A stretch of 64,000 nucleotides of DNA from Gordonia sp. 'Campus' (GTDB taxonomy: Bacteria; Actinomycetota; Actinomycetes; Mycobacteriales; Mycobacteriaceae): positions 1 through 64,000 of the forward strand of contig NZ_JAKOIW010000003.1 of the NCBI RefSeq assembly GCF_022206305.1, read 5' to 3'. Positions 49,665-58,008 of the stretch are shown in pieces (positions within the stretch are counted from its first letter, which is position 1; the number at the start of each line of letters is the position of its first letter). A program made the translations under genes and the position numbers. Under the pieces are notes generated by a model, which saw nothing but the letters and a program-made list of their open reading frames with translations, searched no databases and was not told where the DNA came from.

Positions 49665-49670
49665 TAGCCT
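49665..49670 (+). promoter_or_regulatory. -10 hexamer (TAGCCT), leaderless promoter of the VOC gene
   Basis: TAGCCT ends 6 bases before the ATG at 49677. Confidence 0.5.
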
Positions 49671-49676
49671 GATCCC

Positions 49677-50087
49677 ATGAACATCACCATCCAGTACACC
49701 TTCCTCCCGCACACAGACGGCGACGCCGCGCTCGGCTTCTACCGCGACCTCCTCGGATTCGAACTCCGCAAGGACGTCGGCTACGAGGGCATGCGATGGC
49801 TCACCGTCGGCCCGCCGGGGCAGCCGGGAACGTCGATCGTCCTGCACCCGCCGGCCGCCGATCCCGGCATCACCGATGAGGAACGCCAGACCATCCTCGA
49901 GTTGATCGCCAAGGGCAGCTACGGTGCCGTCACCCTCGCCACCGACGATCTCGACGGGCTGTTCGAGAAGCTGCAGGCCAGTGGCGTCGACATCGTGCAG
50001 GAGCCGATGGACCAGCCGTACGGCGTCCGTGATGCCGCCGTCCGCGATCCCGCGGGCAACCTCATCCGCATCGATCAGGCGAGCTGA
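49677..50087 (+). CDS. VOC (glyoxalase/bleomycin-resistance) family protein
   Basis: 136 residues, one VOC fold: IQYTFLPHTDGDAALGFYRDLLGFELRKDV at the start and YGVRDAAVRDPAGNLIRI at the end. Members bind a metal and act on small electrophiles or bind drugs. The substrate is unknown. Confidence 0.88.
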   Translation: MNITIQYTFLPHTDGDAALGFYRDLLGFELRKDVGYEGMRWLTVGPPGQPGTSIVLHPPAADPGITDEERQTILELIAKGSYGAVTLATDDLDGLFEKLQASGVDIVQEPMDQPYGVRDAAVRDPAGNLIRIDQAS

Positions 50088-50090
50088 GAC

Positions 50091-50324
50091 GTGTGCGGTC
50101 CCGGTCGATGCCCGCCGCCCGAAGCCCTCGACGCGGTGGTCCTCGAGGAACAAGCCGCTCAGGACCATGACACTGAGGACCATGACACTGAGGAACACGA
50201 CACCGGGTCGACCCGCGCCCTGGTTAGATCGATCGGGGGTCCGCACGTTCGCCACGCGGATCCGAATCCCGTTCACCGCGCCGACCCCGCACCGTCGGTC
50301 GCCGCCCCGATGGAGAGACGATGA
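50091..50324 (+). other. doubtful small open frame over a 15-bp tandem repeat
   Basis: A 77-codon frame runs from GTG 50091 to a stop overlapping the next gene's ATG (ATGA). Its middle reads QDHDTEDHDTEEHDTG because of 15-bp repeats at 50146-50205 (AGGACCATGACACTG twice, with two degenerate flanking copies). No family is recognised. It may simply be the leader of the UvrA-like gene. Confidence 0.2.
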
Positions 50325-52729
50325 GCCGAGCAACGCGCACCCCGCCTACCTCCCGAGCAGCAACCTCGAAGTCCGAGGCACACCCCGCTGACACGCACGA
50401 CCGGATCCGGGTCCACGGGGCGCGGGAGAACAACCTCAAGAACGTCGACGTCGATCTGCCCAAGCGGCGCCTGACGGTGTTCACCGGGGTGTCCGGATCC
50501 GGGAAGAGCTCGCTGGTCTTCAGCACGATCGCCGCCGAATCACAGCGACTCATCAACGAGACGTACAGCGCCTTCGTCCAGGGGTTCATGCCCTCGATGG
50601 CACGGCCCGACGTCGATGTACTCGAAGGTCTGACGACCGCCATCATCGTCGACCAGGAACGCATGGGCGCCAACGTCCGGTCGACGGTCGGCACCGCCAC
50701 CGACGCCAACGCGATGCTGCGAATCCTGTTCAGCCGCCTGGGAACTCCGTACGTCGGTTCGCCCCAGGCATTCTCGTTCAACGTCGCCTCCATCAGCGGT
50801 GCGGGTGCGGTGACCATCGAGAAGGGCGGCCAGCAGGTCAAGGAACGTCGCAGTTTCTCGGTCACGGGTGGCATGTGTCCCCGATGTGAGGGGCGTGGCG
50901 ACGTCTCCGATTTCGATCTCACCGCGTTGTACGACGCGTCGAAGTCGCTGAACGAGGGCGCGCTCACCATCCCCGGTTACTCGATGGACGGCTGGTACGG
51001 CCGGATCTACCGCGGCTGTGGCTTCTTCGATCCCGACAAGCCGATCGCGAAGTTCACCAAGAAGCAACTCAACGACCTGCTCTACAAGGAGCCGACCAAG
51101 ATCAAGGTCGAGGGCATCAACATCACGTTCGAGGGCCTGATCCCGAAGATCCAGAAGTCGATGCTGAGCAAGGACCGTGAGGCGATGCAGCCGCACATCC
51201 GGGCCTTCGTGGACCGGGCGATCACCTTCGCGACCTGTCCCGACTGTGAGGGCACCCGGCTGACCGCGGAGGCCAGGGCGTCGAAGATCAATGGCGTCAG
51301 CATCGCCGACGCGTGTGCCATGCAGATCAGCGATCTCGCGCAGTGGGTGGCCGAGATCGACGATCCGTCGACGGCCCCGCTGATCGCCGCGCTGCGGGAG
51401 CACCTCGACGCCTTCGTCGACATCGGCCTCGGATACCTCTCGCTCGAACGTCCGGCCGGCACGTTGTCCGGCGGAGAGGCGCAGCGCACCAAGCTGATCC
51501 GCCACCTCGGGTCGTCCCTGACCGATGTCACCTACGTCTTCGACGAGCCGTCGATCGGTCTGCACCCCCACGACATCACCCGGATGAACGACCTCCTGCG
51601 CGCCCTGCGGGACAAGGGCAACACGGTTCTCGTGGTCGAACACAAGCCGGAGGTCATCGCGATCGCCGACCGCGTCGTCGATATCGGACCGGGCGCCGGT
51701 ACCGACGGAGGCGAGATCGTGTTCGAGGGAACGGTCGACGAGTTGCGGGCTGCGGACACCCTGACCGGCCGCCACCTCGAGGACCGCGCCGCCGTCAAAG
51801 ACGAGGTACGCACTCCGAGAGGACATCTGGAGGTTCGGGGCGCCGACGCGAACAACCTCCGGGACGTTGATGTGGACGTCCCCCTCGGGGTGCTGGTCGT
51901 GCTCACCGGTGTCGCAGGTTCCGGCAAGAGCTCGCTGATCAACTCGACGGTGGCCAAGCAGGATGGTGTCGTCTCCATCGACCAGAGCGCCATCAAGGGT
52001 TCGCGACGGTCCAACCCGGCGACTTACACCGGTCTCCTCGAACCGATCCGAAAGGCCTTCGCCAAGGCGAACGGCGTGAAGCCTGCTCTGTTCAGCGCGA
52101 ATTCGGAGGGGGCGTGCCCGAACTGCAACGGAGCGGGCGTGGTGTACTCCGACCTCGCGATGATGGCGGGGGTCGCCGCGCCGTGCGAGGTGTGTGAGGG
52201 CCGGCGTTTCCAGGCCGAGGTCCTCGACTACACGCTCGGCGGTCGGAACATCAGCGAGGTCCTCGAGATGTCGGTCGCCCAGGCCGAGGAGTTCTTCGCC
52301 GACGGTGACGCCAAACTGCCCGCCGCACACAAGATTCTGCATCGGATGGTCGACGTGGGTCTCGGGTACATCAAGGTCGGTCAGCCACTGACGACCTTGT
52401 CCGGCGGTGAACGCCAGCGGCTGAAGCTGGCGAGCCACATGGGGGAGAAGGGCGATGTCTACATCCTCGACGAGCCGACCACGGGTCTCCATCTGGCGGA
52501 TGTCGAGCAGCTACTCGGCCTACTCGACCGCCTGGTCGACTCCGGCAAGTCGGTGATCGTCATCGAGCACCATCAGGCGGTGATGGCGCACGCCGATTGG
52601 ATCATCGACCTGGGGCCGGGTGCGGGCCACGACGGCGGCCGAATCGTCTTCGAGGGCACACCCGCCGACATCGTGGCCGACGGTTCGACCCTCACCGGCA
52701 AACACCTCGCCGAGTACGTGGGGGCGTAG
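50321..52729 (+). CDS. UvrA paralogue without full UvrA length (UvrA2/drug-resistance type)
   Basis: 802 residues against about 950-1000 for UvrA. Two ABC modules: Walker [11 protein letters not shown] near 57 and [10 protein letters not shown] near 530, signatures LSGGEAQR near 383 and LSGGERQR near 692. Zinc-finger pairs are CPRCEGRG near 186, CPDCEGTR near 306, and CPNCNGAG and CEVCEGRR near 600. The shortening removes the region that binds UvrB in true UvrA, as in UvrA2-type proteins. A role in DNA damage or drug tolerance is inferred. GGAGAG ribosome site before the ATG. Confidence 0.9.
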   Translation: MSRATRTPPTSRAATSKSEAHPADTHDRIRVHGARENNLKNVDVDLPKRRLTVFTGVSGSGKSSLVFSTIAAESQRLINETYSAFVQGFMPSMARPDVDVLEGLTTAIIVDQERMGANVRSTVGTATDANAMLRILFSRLGTPYVGSPQAFSFNVASISGAGAVTIEKGGQQVKERRSFSVTGGMCPRCEGRGDVSDFDLTALYDASKSLNEGALTIPGYSMDGWYGRIYRGCGFFDPDKPIAKFTKKQLNDLLYKEPTKIKVEGINITFEGLIPKIQKSMLSKDREAMQPHIRAFVDRAITFATCPDCEGTRLTAEARASKINGVSIADACAMQISDLAQWVAEIDDPSTAPLIAALREHLDAFVDIGLGYLSLERPAGTLSGGEAQRTKLIRHLGSSLTDVTYVFDEPSIGLHPHDITRMNDLLRALRDKGNTVLVVEHKPEVIAIADRVVDIGPGAGTDGGEIVFEGTVDELRAADTLTGRHLEDRAAVKDEVRTPRGHLEVRGADANNLRDVDVDVPLGVLVVLTGVAGSGKSSLINSTVAKQDGVVSIDQSAIKGSRRSNPATYTGLLEPIRKAFAKANGVKPALFSANSEGACPNCNGAGVVYSDLAMMAGVAAPCEVCEGRRFQAEVLDYTLGGRNISEVLEMSVAQAEEFFADGDAKLPAAHKILHRMVDVGLGYIKVGQPLTTLSGGERQRLKLASHMGEKGDVYILDEPTTGLHLADVEQLLGLLDRLVDSGKSVIVIEHHQAVMAHADWIIDLGPGAGHDGGRIVFEGTPADIVADGSTLTGKHLAEYVGA

Positions 52730-52799
52730 GTCACCGACCCATGTGTGCGGCAGCTGCCTTGCGATCGTCACTGTGGAGTTGTCAAGGAACAGATGCGGT

Positions 52800-52814
52800 C
52801 CCGGGAGTCCCGGG
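52800..52814. terminator. hairpin between convergent UvrA-like and HNH genes
   Basis: CCCGGG-AGT-CCCGGG forms a 6-bp stem in the gap. Confidence 0.35.
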
Positions 52815-52845
52815 TGCGAAAGGTTCTGCGCAGTGTGTGCCGAGG

Positions 52846-54081
52846 TCAGGCGGCGTCGTCGAGTCGCATCGTGCGTCGGTTGTAGGCAGGTAACGGTCGG
52901 CGCTGTGGGTCGATGGTGGCCGGCGGGACCAACCACGGATGTCGGTCGAATCCCGTGACGATGTCCCACCCGTGGTGGTGGACCTGGGTGTGGCAACGCT
53001 GGCAGAGCAGACACCCGTTGTCGAGGTCGGTGGCGCCACCGTCAGCCCAGTGCGCGATGTGATGCACCTGCGTATGGGATGGTGGTGCACCACATTTGAC
53101 GCAGCAACTGTCTCGCACGATCACGGCCCTTCTCAGATGTGCTGGGAAGAGTCGGTGGGTGCGTCCCATCTGAAGGGGCACCCCTTCGCCGTCGAGGATG
53201 ATCTCGGTGAGCGTTCCATCACACGACATCTGCTGGGCGGTCGCCTGACTGACCGATCCCGTCCACGGCAAGGTGGCCGGGTCGGCGCCGGTGGCGGGAA
53301 TGGTCACCGTGAGTTGGGTGCGTGGGGAACCGACGCTGTCGATGCTCGCACCCACGGCGGCCTGATCGAGAAGCAACTCGAAAGCGTCGGCGCGACGTTG
53401 TTCAGCGGTGCGCCGGTCGTCAGCGCCGTCGGGCTCCGGACGTGGGCAGGCCCGTTCGTCGATCATCGTCAGAAACTTCTCGCCGACGGTCTGGGTGAGG
53501 TCGGCGCGGATGCCGACTCGCCCGTCGTCGGTGGTGTGGACGTTGAGAGTGTTCAGGGATGCGTCGTCGGCAGTGGGGATACCGGTGACGTCGGCAATGG
53601 CGTTGCCGATGGTGCGGGCCCGGCGCTCGATCTCAGCCGGCGTCGCACCGGACAGCGCGTGACCGACCAGCTCGGTCTCGTGCGCAGCGCGCCTCTCGTC
53701 GACAGGCGTTGAGGGCGAGCGTCGGTCGATGTGTGTCATGCCGCGGGCGATGGCGTCGACGACTTCGCCAGGCAGACGTCCGTCAGCGGCGTGGCGGGCG
53801 AGTGTGGGCAGGGTGTGGAGCGCATCGACACTCCGCATGATTCGTGATGCCACAGCCGGAGGATGGCCCATCTCGATCAGCAGCTTTCGGGTGGTACTAC
53901 CGGTTCTGCGTGCGACACCCAGCGCATCGAGTTGCGCTGTGTGAGCAACGATCTGGTGATCGACAACGTTGCGGATCAACCGCAGGGTGGTAAGTGCGTC
54001 GAAAGTGACTCTGCCCGTGGGGTCATCGGCGGGCGGTGCGGTCTCGATGAGCTGATCGAGGAGATCGGCGAGCTCTGGCAT
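52846..54081 (-). CDS. DUF222-HNH endonuclease protein (13E12-repeat type)
   Basis: 411 residues. A helical DUF222 region (about 1-330) and a C-terminal HNH nuclease ([43 protein letters not shown]) with two CxxC pairs and the catalytic histidines. This is the layout of the mobile REP13E12 family of mycobacteria. The ATG at 54081 was chosen because TACAGT lies 6 bases upstream; the frame stays open to 54204 but crosses the promoter. A LexA-type box overlaps the promoter spacer. It marks the start of an accessory block. Confidence 0.88.
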   Translation of the reverse strand: MPELADLLDQLIETAPPADDPTGRVTFDALTTLRLIRNVVDHQIVAHTAQLDALGVARRTGSTTRKLLIEMGHPPAVASRIMRSVDALHTLPTLARHAADGRLPGEVVDAIARGMTHIDRRSPSTPVDERRAAHETELVGHALSGATPAEIERRARTIGNAIADVTGIPTADDASLNTLNVHTTDDGRVGIRADLTQTVGEKFLTMIDERACPRPEPDGADDRRTAEQRRADAFELLLDQAAVGASIDSVGSPRTQLTVTIPATGADPATLPWTGSVSQATAQQMSCDGTLTEIILDGEGVPLQMGRTHRLFPAHLRRAVIVRDSCCVKCGAPPSHTQVHHIAHWADGGATDLDNGCLLCQRCHTQVHHHGWDIVTGFDRHPWLVPPATIDPQRRPLPAYNRRTMRLDDAA

Positions 54082-54087
54082 GACTCC

Positions 54088-54093
54088 ACTGTA
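54088..54093 (-). promoter_or_regulatory. -10 hexamer (TACAGT), leaderless promoter of the HNH gene
   Basis: Minus-strand TACAGT, 6 bases, then the ATG at 54081. Confidence 0.55.
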
Positions 54094-54095
54094 CG

Positions 54096-54109
54096 CGAAC
54101 ATTTGTTCG
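54096..54109. promoter_or_regulatory. LexA/SOS box
   Basis: CGAACATTTGTTCG is a near-perfect palindrome matching the mycobacterial SOS box (TCGAAC-N4-GTTCGA); GAAC-N4-GTTC is exact. It lies between the -35 and -10 positions of the HNH gene, so LexA bound there would block it. Confidence 0.8.
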
Positions 54110-54360
54110 ACGCCACGGTATATCCCCAGCCCTATTGGATCGAAAAGAATTGTGCCGTAGCAGCATTCGTTGACTGTGCGTTTATCGTCAACAGAGGTGA
54201 ACACCAGTCACAGTAGTATCGCAGCGGGCCCGGAAAGCGCCCTGTCAGTCGTCACCCTGCGCTTCTCGGCGACAGCCAGCCGCCAGAGAATCCGGCGTCT
54301 CGTCGCTTGCGGTTCGCCCAAGACTCCATTGGCATGCCGAGCGGTCGGATGTCAGAGCCT

Positions 54361-54879
54361 TCATGCCTGGCCGACGGTCATGCGTACTTCGCGGCAGCTC
54401 CACTCGGGGTCGTAACGTGTGGCACCGTCGAGTTCGAAACCGTGTTTCAGATAGAACGCCACGGCTCGCGAATTGTCGCGTGCAACCCACAGGTAGGTTG
54501 CAATCCCGGTTCCGCCGAGCACTGAGGTCATCAAGTTCAAGGCCACGCCAGTGCCGTGATGGTGGGGAACGACATTCAGAGACCACAGTTCAGTCGCGGC
54601 GGGAGGGTTGCGATCGCGAGCCGGGCCGCTGATTGCGAAGCCGACCATCTCCTGCGTGACGAGGGACGTCGCGCACCGGAGCTGAACCCGGCGCGCAGCC
54701 TGGCTTTCGAAGTCTCCGACCGTCTCACGCCAGCGGGCAGCCGACTGTGCAGGAGTAAGTGCATCGAGCCTGTCCTGCGCCACCATGCCCGTGTAGGTCG
54801 CCTTCCAGATGGCCGTGTGCGCTTCAGAGATCTGCTCGAGGTCGCTCGCCTTGACAGGCCGAATCTCATAGCTACCCAC
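54361..54879 (-). CDS. GNAT acetyltransferase
   Basis: 172 residues, single GNAT fold: YEIRPVKASDLEQISEAHTAIW at the start, the acetyl-CoA region SLNVVPHHHGTGVALNLM (a variant of QxxGxG) and ATYLWVARDNSRAVAFYLKHGFE. The acceptor is unknown. The 280 bases before it (54082-54360) hold the SOS box and otherwise AT-richer DNA with no gene. The GTG start has no strong ribosome site. Base composition is a little lower in GC than the core genes. Confidence 0.85.
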   Translation of the reverse strand: MGSYEIRPVKASDLEQISEAHTAIWKATYTGMVAQDRLDALTPAQSAARWRETVGDFESQAARRVQLRCATSLVTQEMVGFAISGPARDRNPPAATELWSLNVVPHHHGTGVALNLMTSVLGGTGIATYLWVARDNSRAVAFYLKHGFELDGATRYDPEWSCREVRMTVGQA

Positions 54880-55288
54880 AGAGACCTGATCTACCAGACC
54901 CGGATGCGGGGCAAGCCGTGTTCCCTCGGGTCTGACGTCGGGGCGGGCAGCGGGGCACCTGTCAGAGTAGCGACGCCGTCCACTCCAGGACAGACGTTCG
55001 CCGACGGCGGGCCGTCACCGTAGTCGCACACCCGTGACTTGCTCCCGTCTGCTTCTCCATCCTCTGTCGCACTCCCGTGGCAGCATGGTCCGAGATGAAC
55101 GACGGGCGAGGTGAGAGGGGATCGTTTCGATCCGTCTCAGGGGTAACCCCTGGGTGCAGTCCACAGTTGGTTCCTGCGTCCGACGCCGGCCCGCACGCTG
55201 CACGTGCTCCACGGCGCCGCGGCACCACGGTTCTGGTCACCACACCCGTCGTTCATCACCGGCGCGGCCCGCGATGGTCGGCCGCCGC
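54880..55288 (+). other. non-coding, hairpin-rich region before the reverse transcriptase (retron RNA candidate)
   Basis: About 400 bases with no convincing gene on either strand. Features: an inverted repeat CGCCGTC (54974-54980) / GACGGCG (55002-55008) flanked by GCGAC/GTCGC; CCCGTC (near 55044) pairing with GACGGG (near 55101); and two tight neighbouring hairpins at 55112-55152. The position, directly ahead of a retron-type RT, is where msr-msd RNAs lie. The a1/a2 arms and priming guanosine could not be assigned. Confidence 0.4.
55112..55152 (+). promoter_or_regulatory. two adjacent short-loop hairpins
   Basis: First: TGAGA-GG-GGATCG-TTT-CGATCC-G-TCTCA (55112-55139). Second: CAGGGG-TAA-CCCCTG (55138-55152). 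Both have three-base loops and they meet with a two-base overlap, resembling msr stem-loops of retrons. Confidence 0.5.
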
Positions 55289-56560
55289 ATGACCGATCCC
55301 TTCCTGACCGCCGCCGACGCGGCCGAGACCGCCGCGGCATTCGCGCGCACCTACGCCGCCTGGACCTGGCCGGAGGTGGTGGCCGCGCTGCGTGCGGTGA
55401 TCCCCGCGCACTTCGTCGACGACGTCGCAGAGCGCGTGTTCGAGCTGTCCCCACACGAACCGCGTCATGCCGCCGAGCTCATGACCGAGGCCCTCGCCCC
55501 GTGGACCCATCCGCCCGAGCCGGTCCGCGAGCCGCTGATCCTTCGTGAACCGATCTCGCCCGGAACGGTTCCCGACGAACTGCCGGATCTCTACGACATC
55601 ACCCAGCTCGCGCACTGGCTCGACTTCACCGTCCCCGAACTCGAGTGGTTCGCCGACCGCGGGGGATGGTTGCGCACGGCGCATCCTCCGTTGCGGCACT
55701 ACCGGATCTGGCAGCGTCCCAAGCGCGACGGCGTGCGACTCCTGGAAGCGCCCAAGCCGCGGCTCCGCGAGACCCAACGGCGCCTGCTCCGTCGGCTCGT
55801 CGAGAAGATTCCGGCGCATCGGGCCGCGCGGGGATTCGTACCCGGCTCGTCGGCCGCCGCATTCGCGTGGCCCCACACCGACCGCCCGGTCGTGCTGCGG
55901 GTCGATCTGCGTCACTGCTTCGAATCGATCACCGACCGGCGCGTCCGGGCGGTGTTCCGCGATGCCGGGTACCCACCGCACATCGCTCGCGTCCTTGCCG
56001 AATTGTGCACCACGACAACACCTGTCGACGAACTGCGCGATATCGAGACCGGGCACGCCGCACTGCTGCGCGAACGCCATCTGCCCCAGGGCGCACCGAC
56101 GTCACCCCATCTCGCCAACCTCGTCATGCGTCCGTTGGACCGCCGCCTCGACGGTTACGCACGACGCCACGGCCTCCGGTACACCCGCTACGGTGACGAT
56201 CTCGCCCTCTCCGGCGACTCCATGGACGCCGACCGTGCGCTGTGGACCGTCCTGCGCGTCGCCGAGGCCGAGGACTTCACGGCGCACGACGACAAGGTCC
56301 GGATCATGCGTCGGCATCAGCAGCAGCGCCTCGCCGGCCTGGTGGTGAACGACCGGCCCCAGGTCGCCCGGTCGGACTACGACAACCTGCGGGCCCTGCT
56401 CCACAACGCCCGTCAGCATGGCGCGTCGTCGCAGAACCACGACGACCACCCCGACTTCCGGGCCCACGTGTACGGACTGATCGCATGGGTCGGCGCGACG
56501 CGTGACGAGCGACGCCGACGGCTCCTGACGATGGCGGACGCGGTGGACTGGGACGCCTGA
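55289..56560 (+). CDS. retron-type reverse transcriptase with N-terminal extension
   Basis: 423 residues. RT motifs in order: the RLLEAPKPRLRETQRRLL lead-in (about 150-168), GFVPGSSAAAFAWPH (region X), LRVDLRHCFESIT (motif A), PQGAPTSPHLANLVMRPLD (motif B), the catalytic RYGDDLALSG with Tyr301-Gly-Asp-Asp304, and LAGLVVNDRPQVAR at 348-361, where retron RTs usually have VTG. The tail (NLRALLHNARQHG, then YGLIAWVG) also follows retron RTs and is closest in memory to the Mx162 kind of myxobacteria. The first ~95 residues are an extra domain of unknown role. ATG at 55289 or 55274. No effector gene stands beside it. Confidence 0.85.
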   Translation: MTDPFLTAADAAETAAAFARTYAAWTWPEVVAALRAVIPAHFVDDVAERVFELSPHEPRHAAELMTEALAPWTHPPEPVREPLILREPISPGTVPDELPDLYDITQLAHWLDFTVPELEWFADRGGWLRTAHPPLRHYRIWQRPKRDGVRLLEAPKPRLRETQRRLLRRLVEKIPAHRAARGFVPGSSAAAFAWPHTDRPVVLRVDLRHCFESITDRRVRAVFRDAGYPPHIARVLAELCTTTTPVDELRDIETGHAALLRERHLPQGAPTSPHLANLVMRPLDRRLDGYARRHGLRYTRYGDDLALSGDSMDADRALWTVLRVAEAEDFTAHDDKVRIMRRHQQQRLAGLVVNDRPQVARSDYDNLRALLHNARQHGASSQNHDDHPDFRAHVYGLIAWVGATRDERRRRLLTMADAVDWDA

Positions 56561-56627
56561 CGGCCAGAGCACGCGCGGCGCGAGAGGCGAGGTCACCGCG
56601 ATACGATCCGCTCGGAAGAGAGGGCTC

Positions 56628-57908
56628 GTGACACCTGCAGTGAAGACCGATCGTGCACTGGACCATTACCTGGGATCGGCCCGGGCCCGAGGCGGCACGC
56701 TCGCCGCGTTCGTCATCAGTTCGATTCTGGCGATCGTCGTCCTCCCGAATCAGCCACCGACGCCGTACCGGATCGACTTCGACGTCTACCGCATGGGCGG
56801 GCGGGTACTGATCGACGGCGGCGACCTGTACGGCGTCCTCCCACGTCTCGCCGAAGGGGCCTACCTGCCCTTCACCTATCCACCCCTCGCCGCCGGCCTG
56901 TTCTCGGTGTTCACGATCGTCCCCCTGTGGCTGGGGCAGATCCTGTTCACCGCCATCTCCATCGGCTGTCTTCTCCTGGTGTGCCGGATCGTGATGTCGC
57001 GCCTCGTGAGCCGTCCGTCGGCCGACGTGTGGTGGCTGGCACTAGTCGCCACGACGATCGGGCTGTGGCTCGAACCGGTTCGCGACACGCTCAACTTCGG
57101 GCAGATCAACATCGTGCTGATGACGCTGGTCGTCGTCGACACGATGCTCGGCCGCGGCCGCTGGTGGAACGGGCTGCTCGTCGGACTCGCCATCTCCATC
57201 AAACTCACCCCCGCGGTGTTCCTGCTGTACTTCTTCCTGCGGCGGGACTGGCGTGCGCTCGCCGTCGCCGCAGTATCGGCGGTCGGGTACGCCGGTCTCG
57301 GATATCTGCTGACGCCGAGTCATTCGATCACCTATTGGACGTCGACCCTGTTCGACACCGACCGCATCGGTAGTCCGCACTTCGCCAACAACCAGTCGAT
57401 CAAGGGCGAACTCGGACGTCTCGGCCTCGACTCCGACCTCGCGTGGTTCCTCGTCTCGATGGTCGTGGGGCTGCTGATCGCCTGGGTGGCCTGGCGACTG
57501 CTGTCGGCGGCGCCAAGCAGTGCCCACACCGCGACGACCGGCCCCGGCGATCTCGCGGCGCTGATCGCGGTGGCCTGCGCGGCGCTGTACTGCTCGCCGG
57601 TCGCATGGGACCACAGCTGGGTCTGGATCGTCCCGCTACTCCTCGTCCTCGTCCATCTCGCCACCCGGCCGGAGGCGTCGTCGGCGTGGTGGTGGCTCGT
57701 CGGGTCGGGTGTGGTCATCTTCGCCGCGGCGCCCCATCAACTCGTTCCGCAGCGCTACGACGCCGAGCTGTCCTGGATGTGGTGGCAGCACTTGATCGGA
57801 TCGTCGTACCTGCTCTGGGGCTTGGTGGTACTCATGGCACTGGGGGTCTCCGCGCCGCGTCTGATCGGCGCACGAAGTCTGCGCGACACGCGGACACAAC
57901 CCGTCTGA
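56628..57908 (+). CDS. GT87-family mannosyltransferase-like membrane protein
   Basis: 426 residues with about ten membrane helices. IDFDVYRMGGRVLIDGGDLYG after the first helix and HFANNQSIKGELGRLG in the second half match polyprenol-phosphate-mannose-dependent alpha-1,2-mannosyltransferases (Rv2181 group, DUF2029). Such enzymes work outside the membrane on lipomannan or lipoarabinomannan, using the donor made by Ppm1. Acceptor not determined. The GTG has an AGAGAGG ribosome site. Confidence 0.82.
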   Translation: MTPAVKTDRALDHYLGSARARGGTLAAFVISSILAIVVLPNQPPTPYRIDFDVYRMGGRVLIDGGDLYGVLPRLAEGAYLPFTYPPLAAGLFSVFTIVPLWLGQILFTAISIGCLLLVCRIVMSRLVSRPSADVWWLALVATTIGLWLEPVRDTLNFGQINIVLMTLVVVDTMLGRGRWWNGLLVGLAISIKLTPAVFLLYFFLRRDWRALAVAAVSAVGYAGLGYLLTPSHSITYWTSTLFDTDRIGSPHFANNQSIKGELGRLGLDSDLAWFLVSMVVGLLIAWVAWRLLSAAPSSAHTATTGPGDLAALIAVACAALYCSPVAWDHSWVWIVPLLLVLVHLATRPEASSAWWWLVGSGVVIFAAAPHQLVPQRYDAELSWMWWQHLIGSSYLLWGLVVLMALGVSAPRLIGARSLRDTRTQPV

Positions 57909-58008
57909 ACACCCCGTCGACCCCGCACGCTTGAAACATTCGCTAATATCCGTTCCAATGGTGCATAGTGATGTAACGCACATCGGATCAATGGGGAGTG
58001 GCAAGCAG

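Noticed and set aside
50540..52492. A 650-codon minus-strand frame in the UvrA-like gene
   Set aside because: Antisense to clear ABC/zinc-finger motifs; its own translation is low-complexity Arg/Asp/Val.
54962..55243. Small minus-strand frames before the reverse transcriptase
   Set aside because: They have no ribosome site or recognisable family and cross the hairpins; the region looks non-coding.
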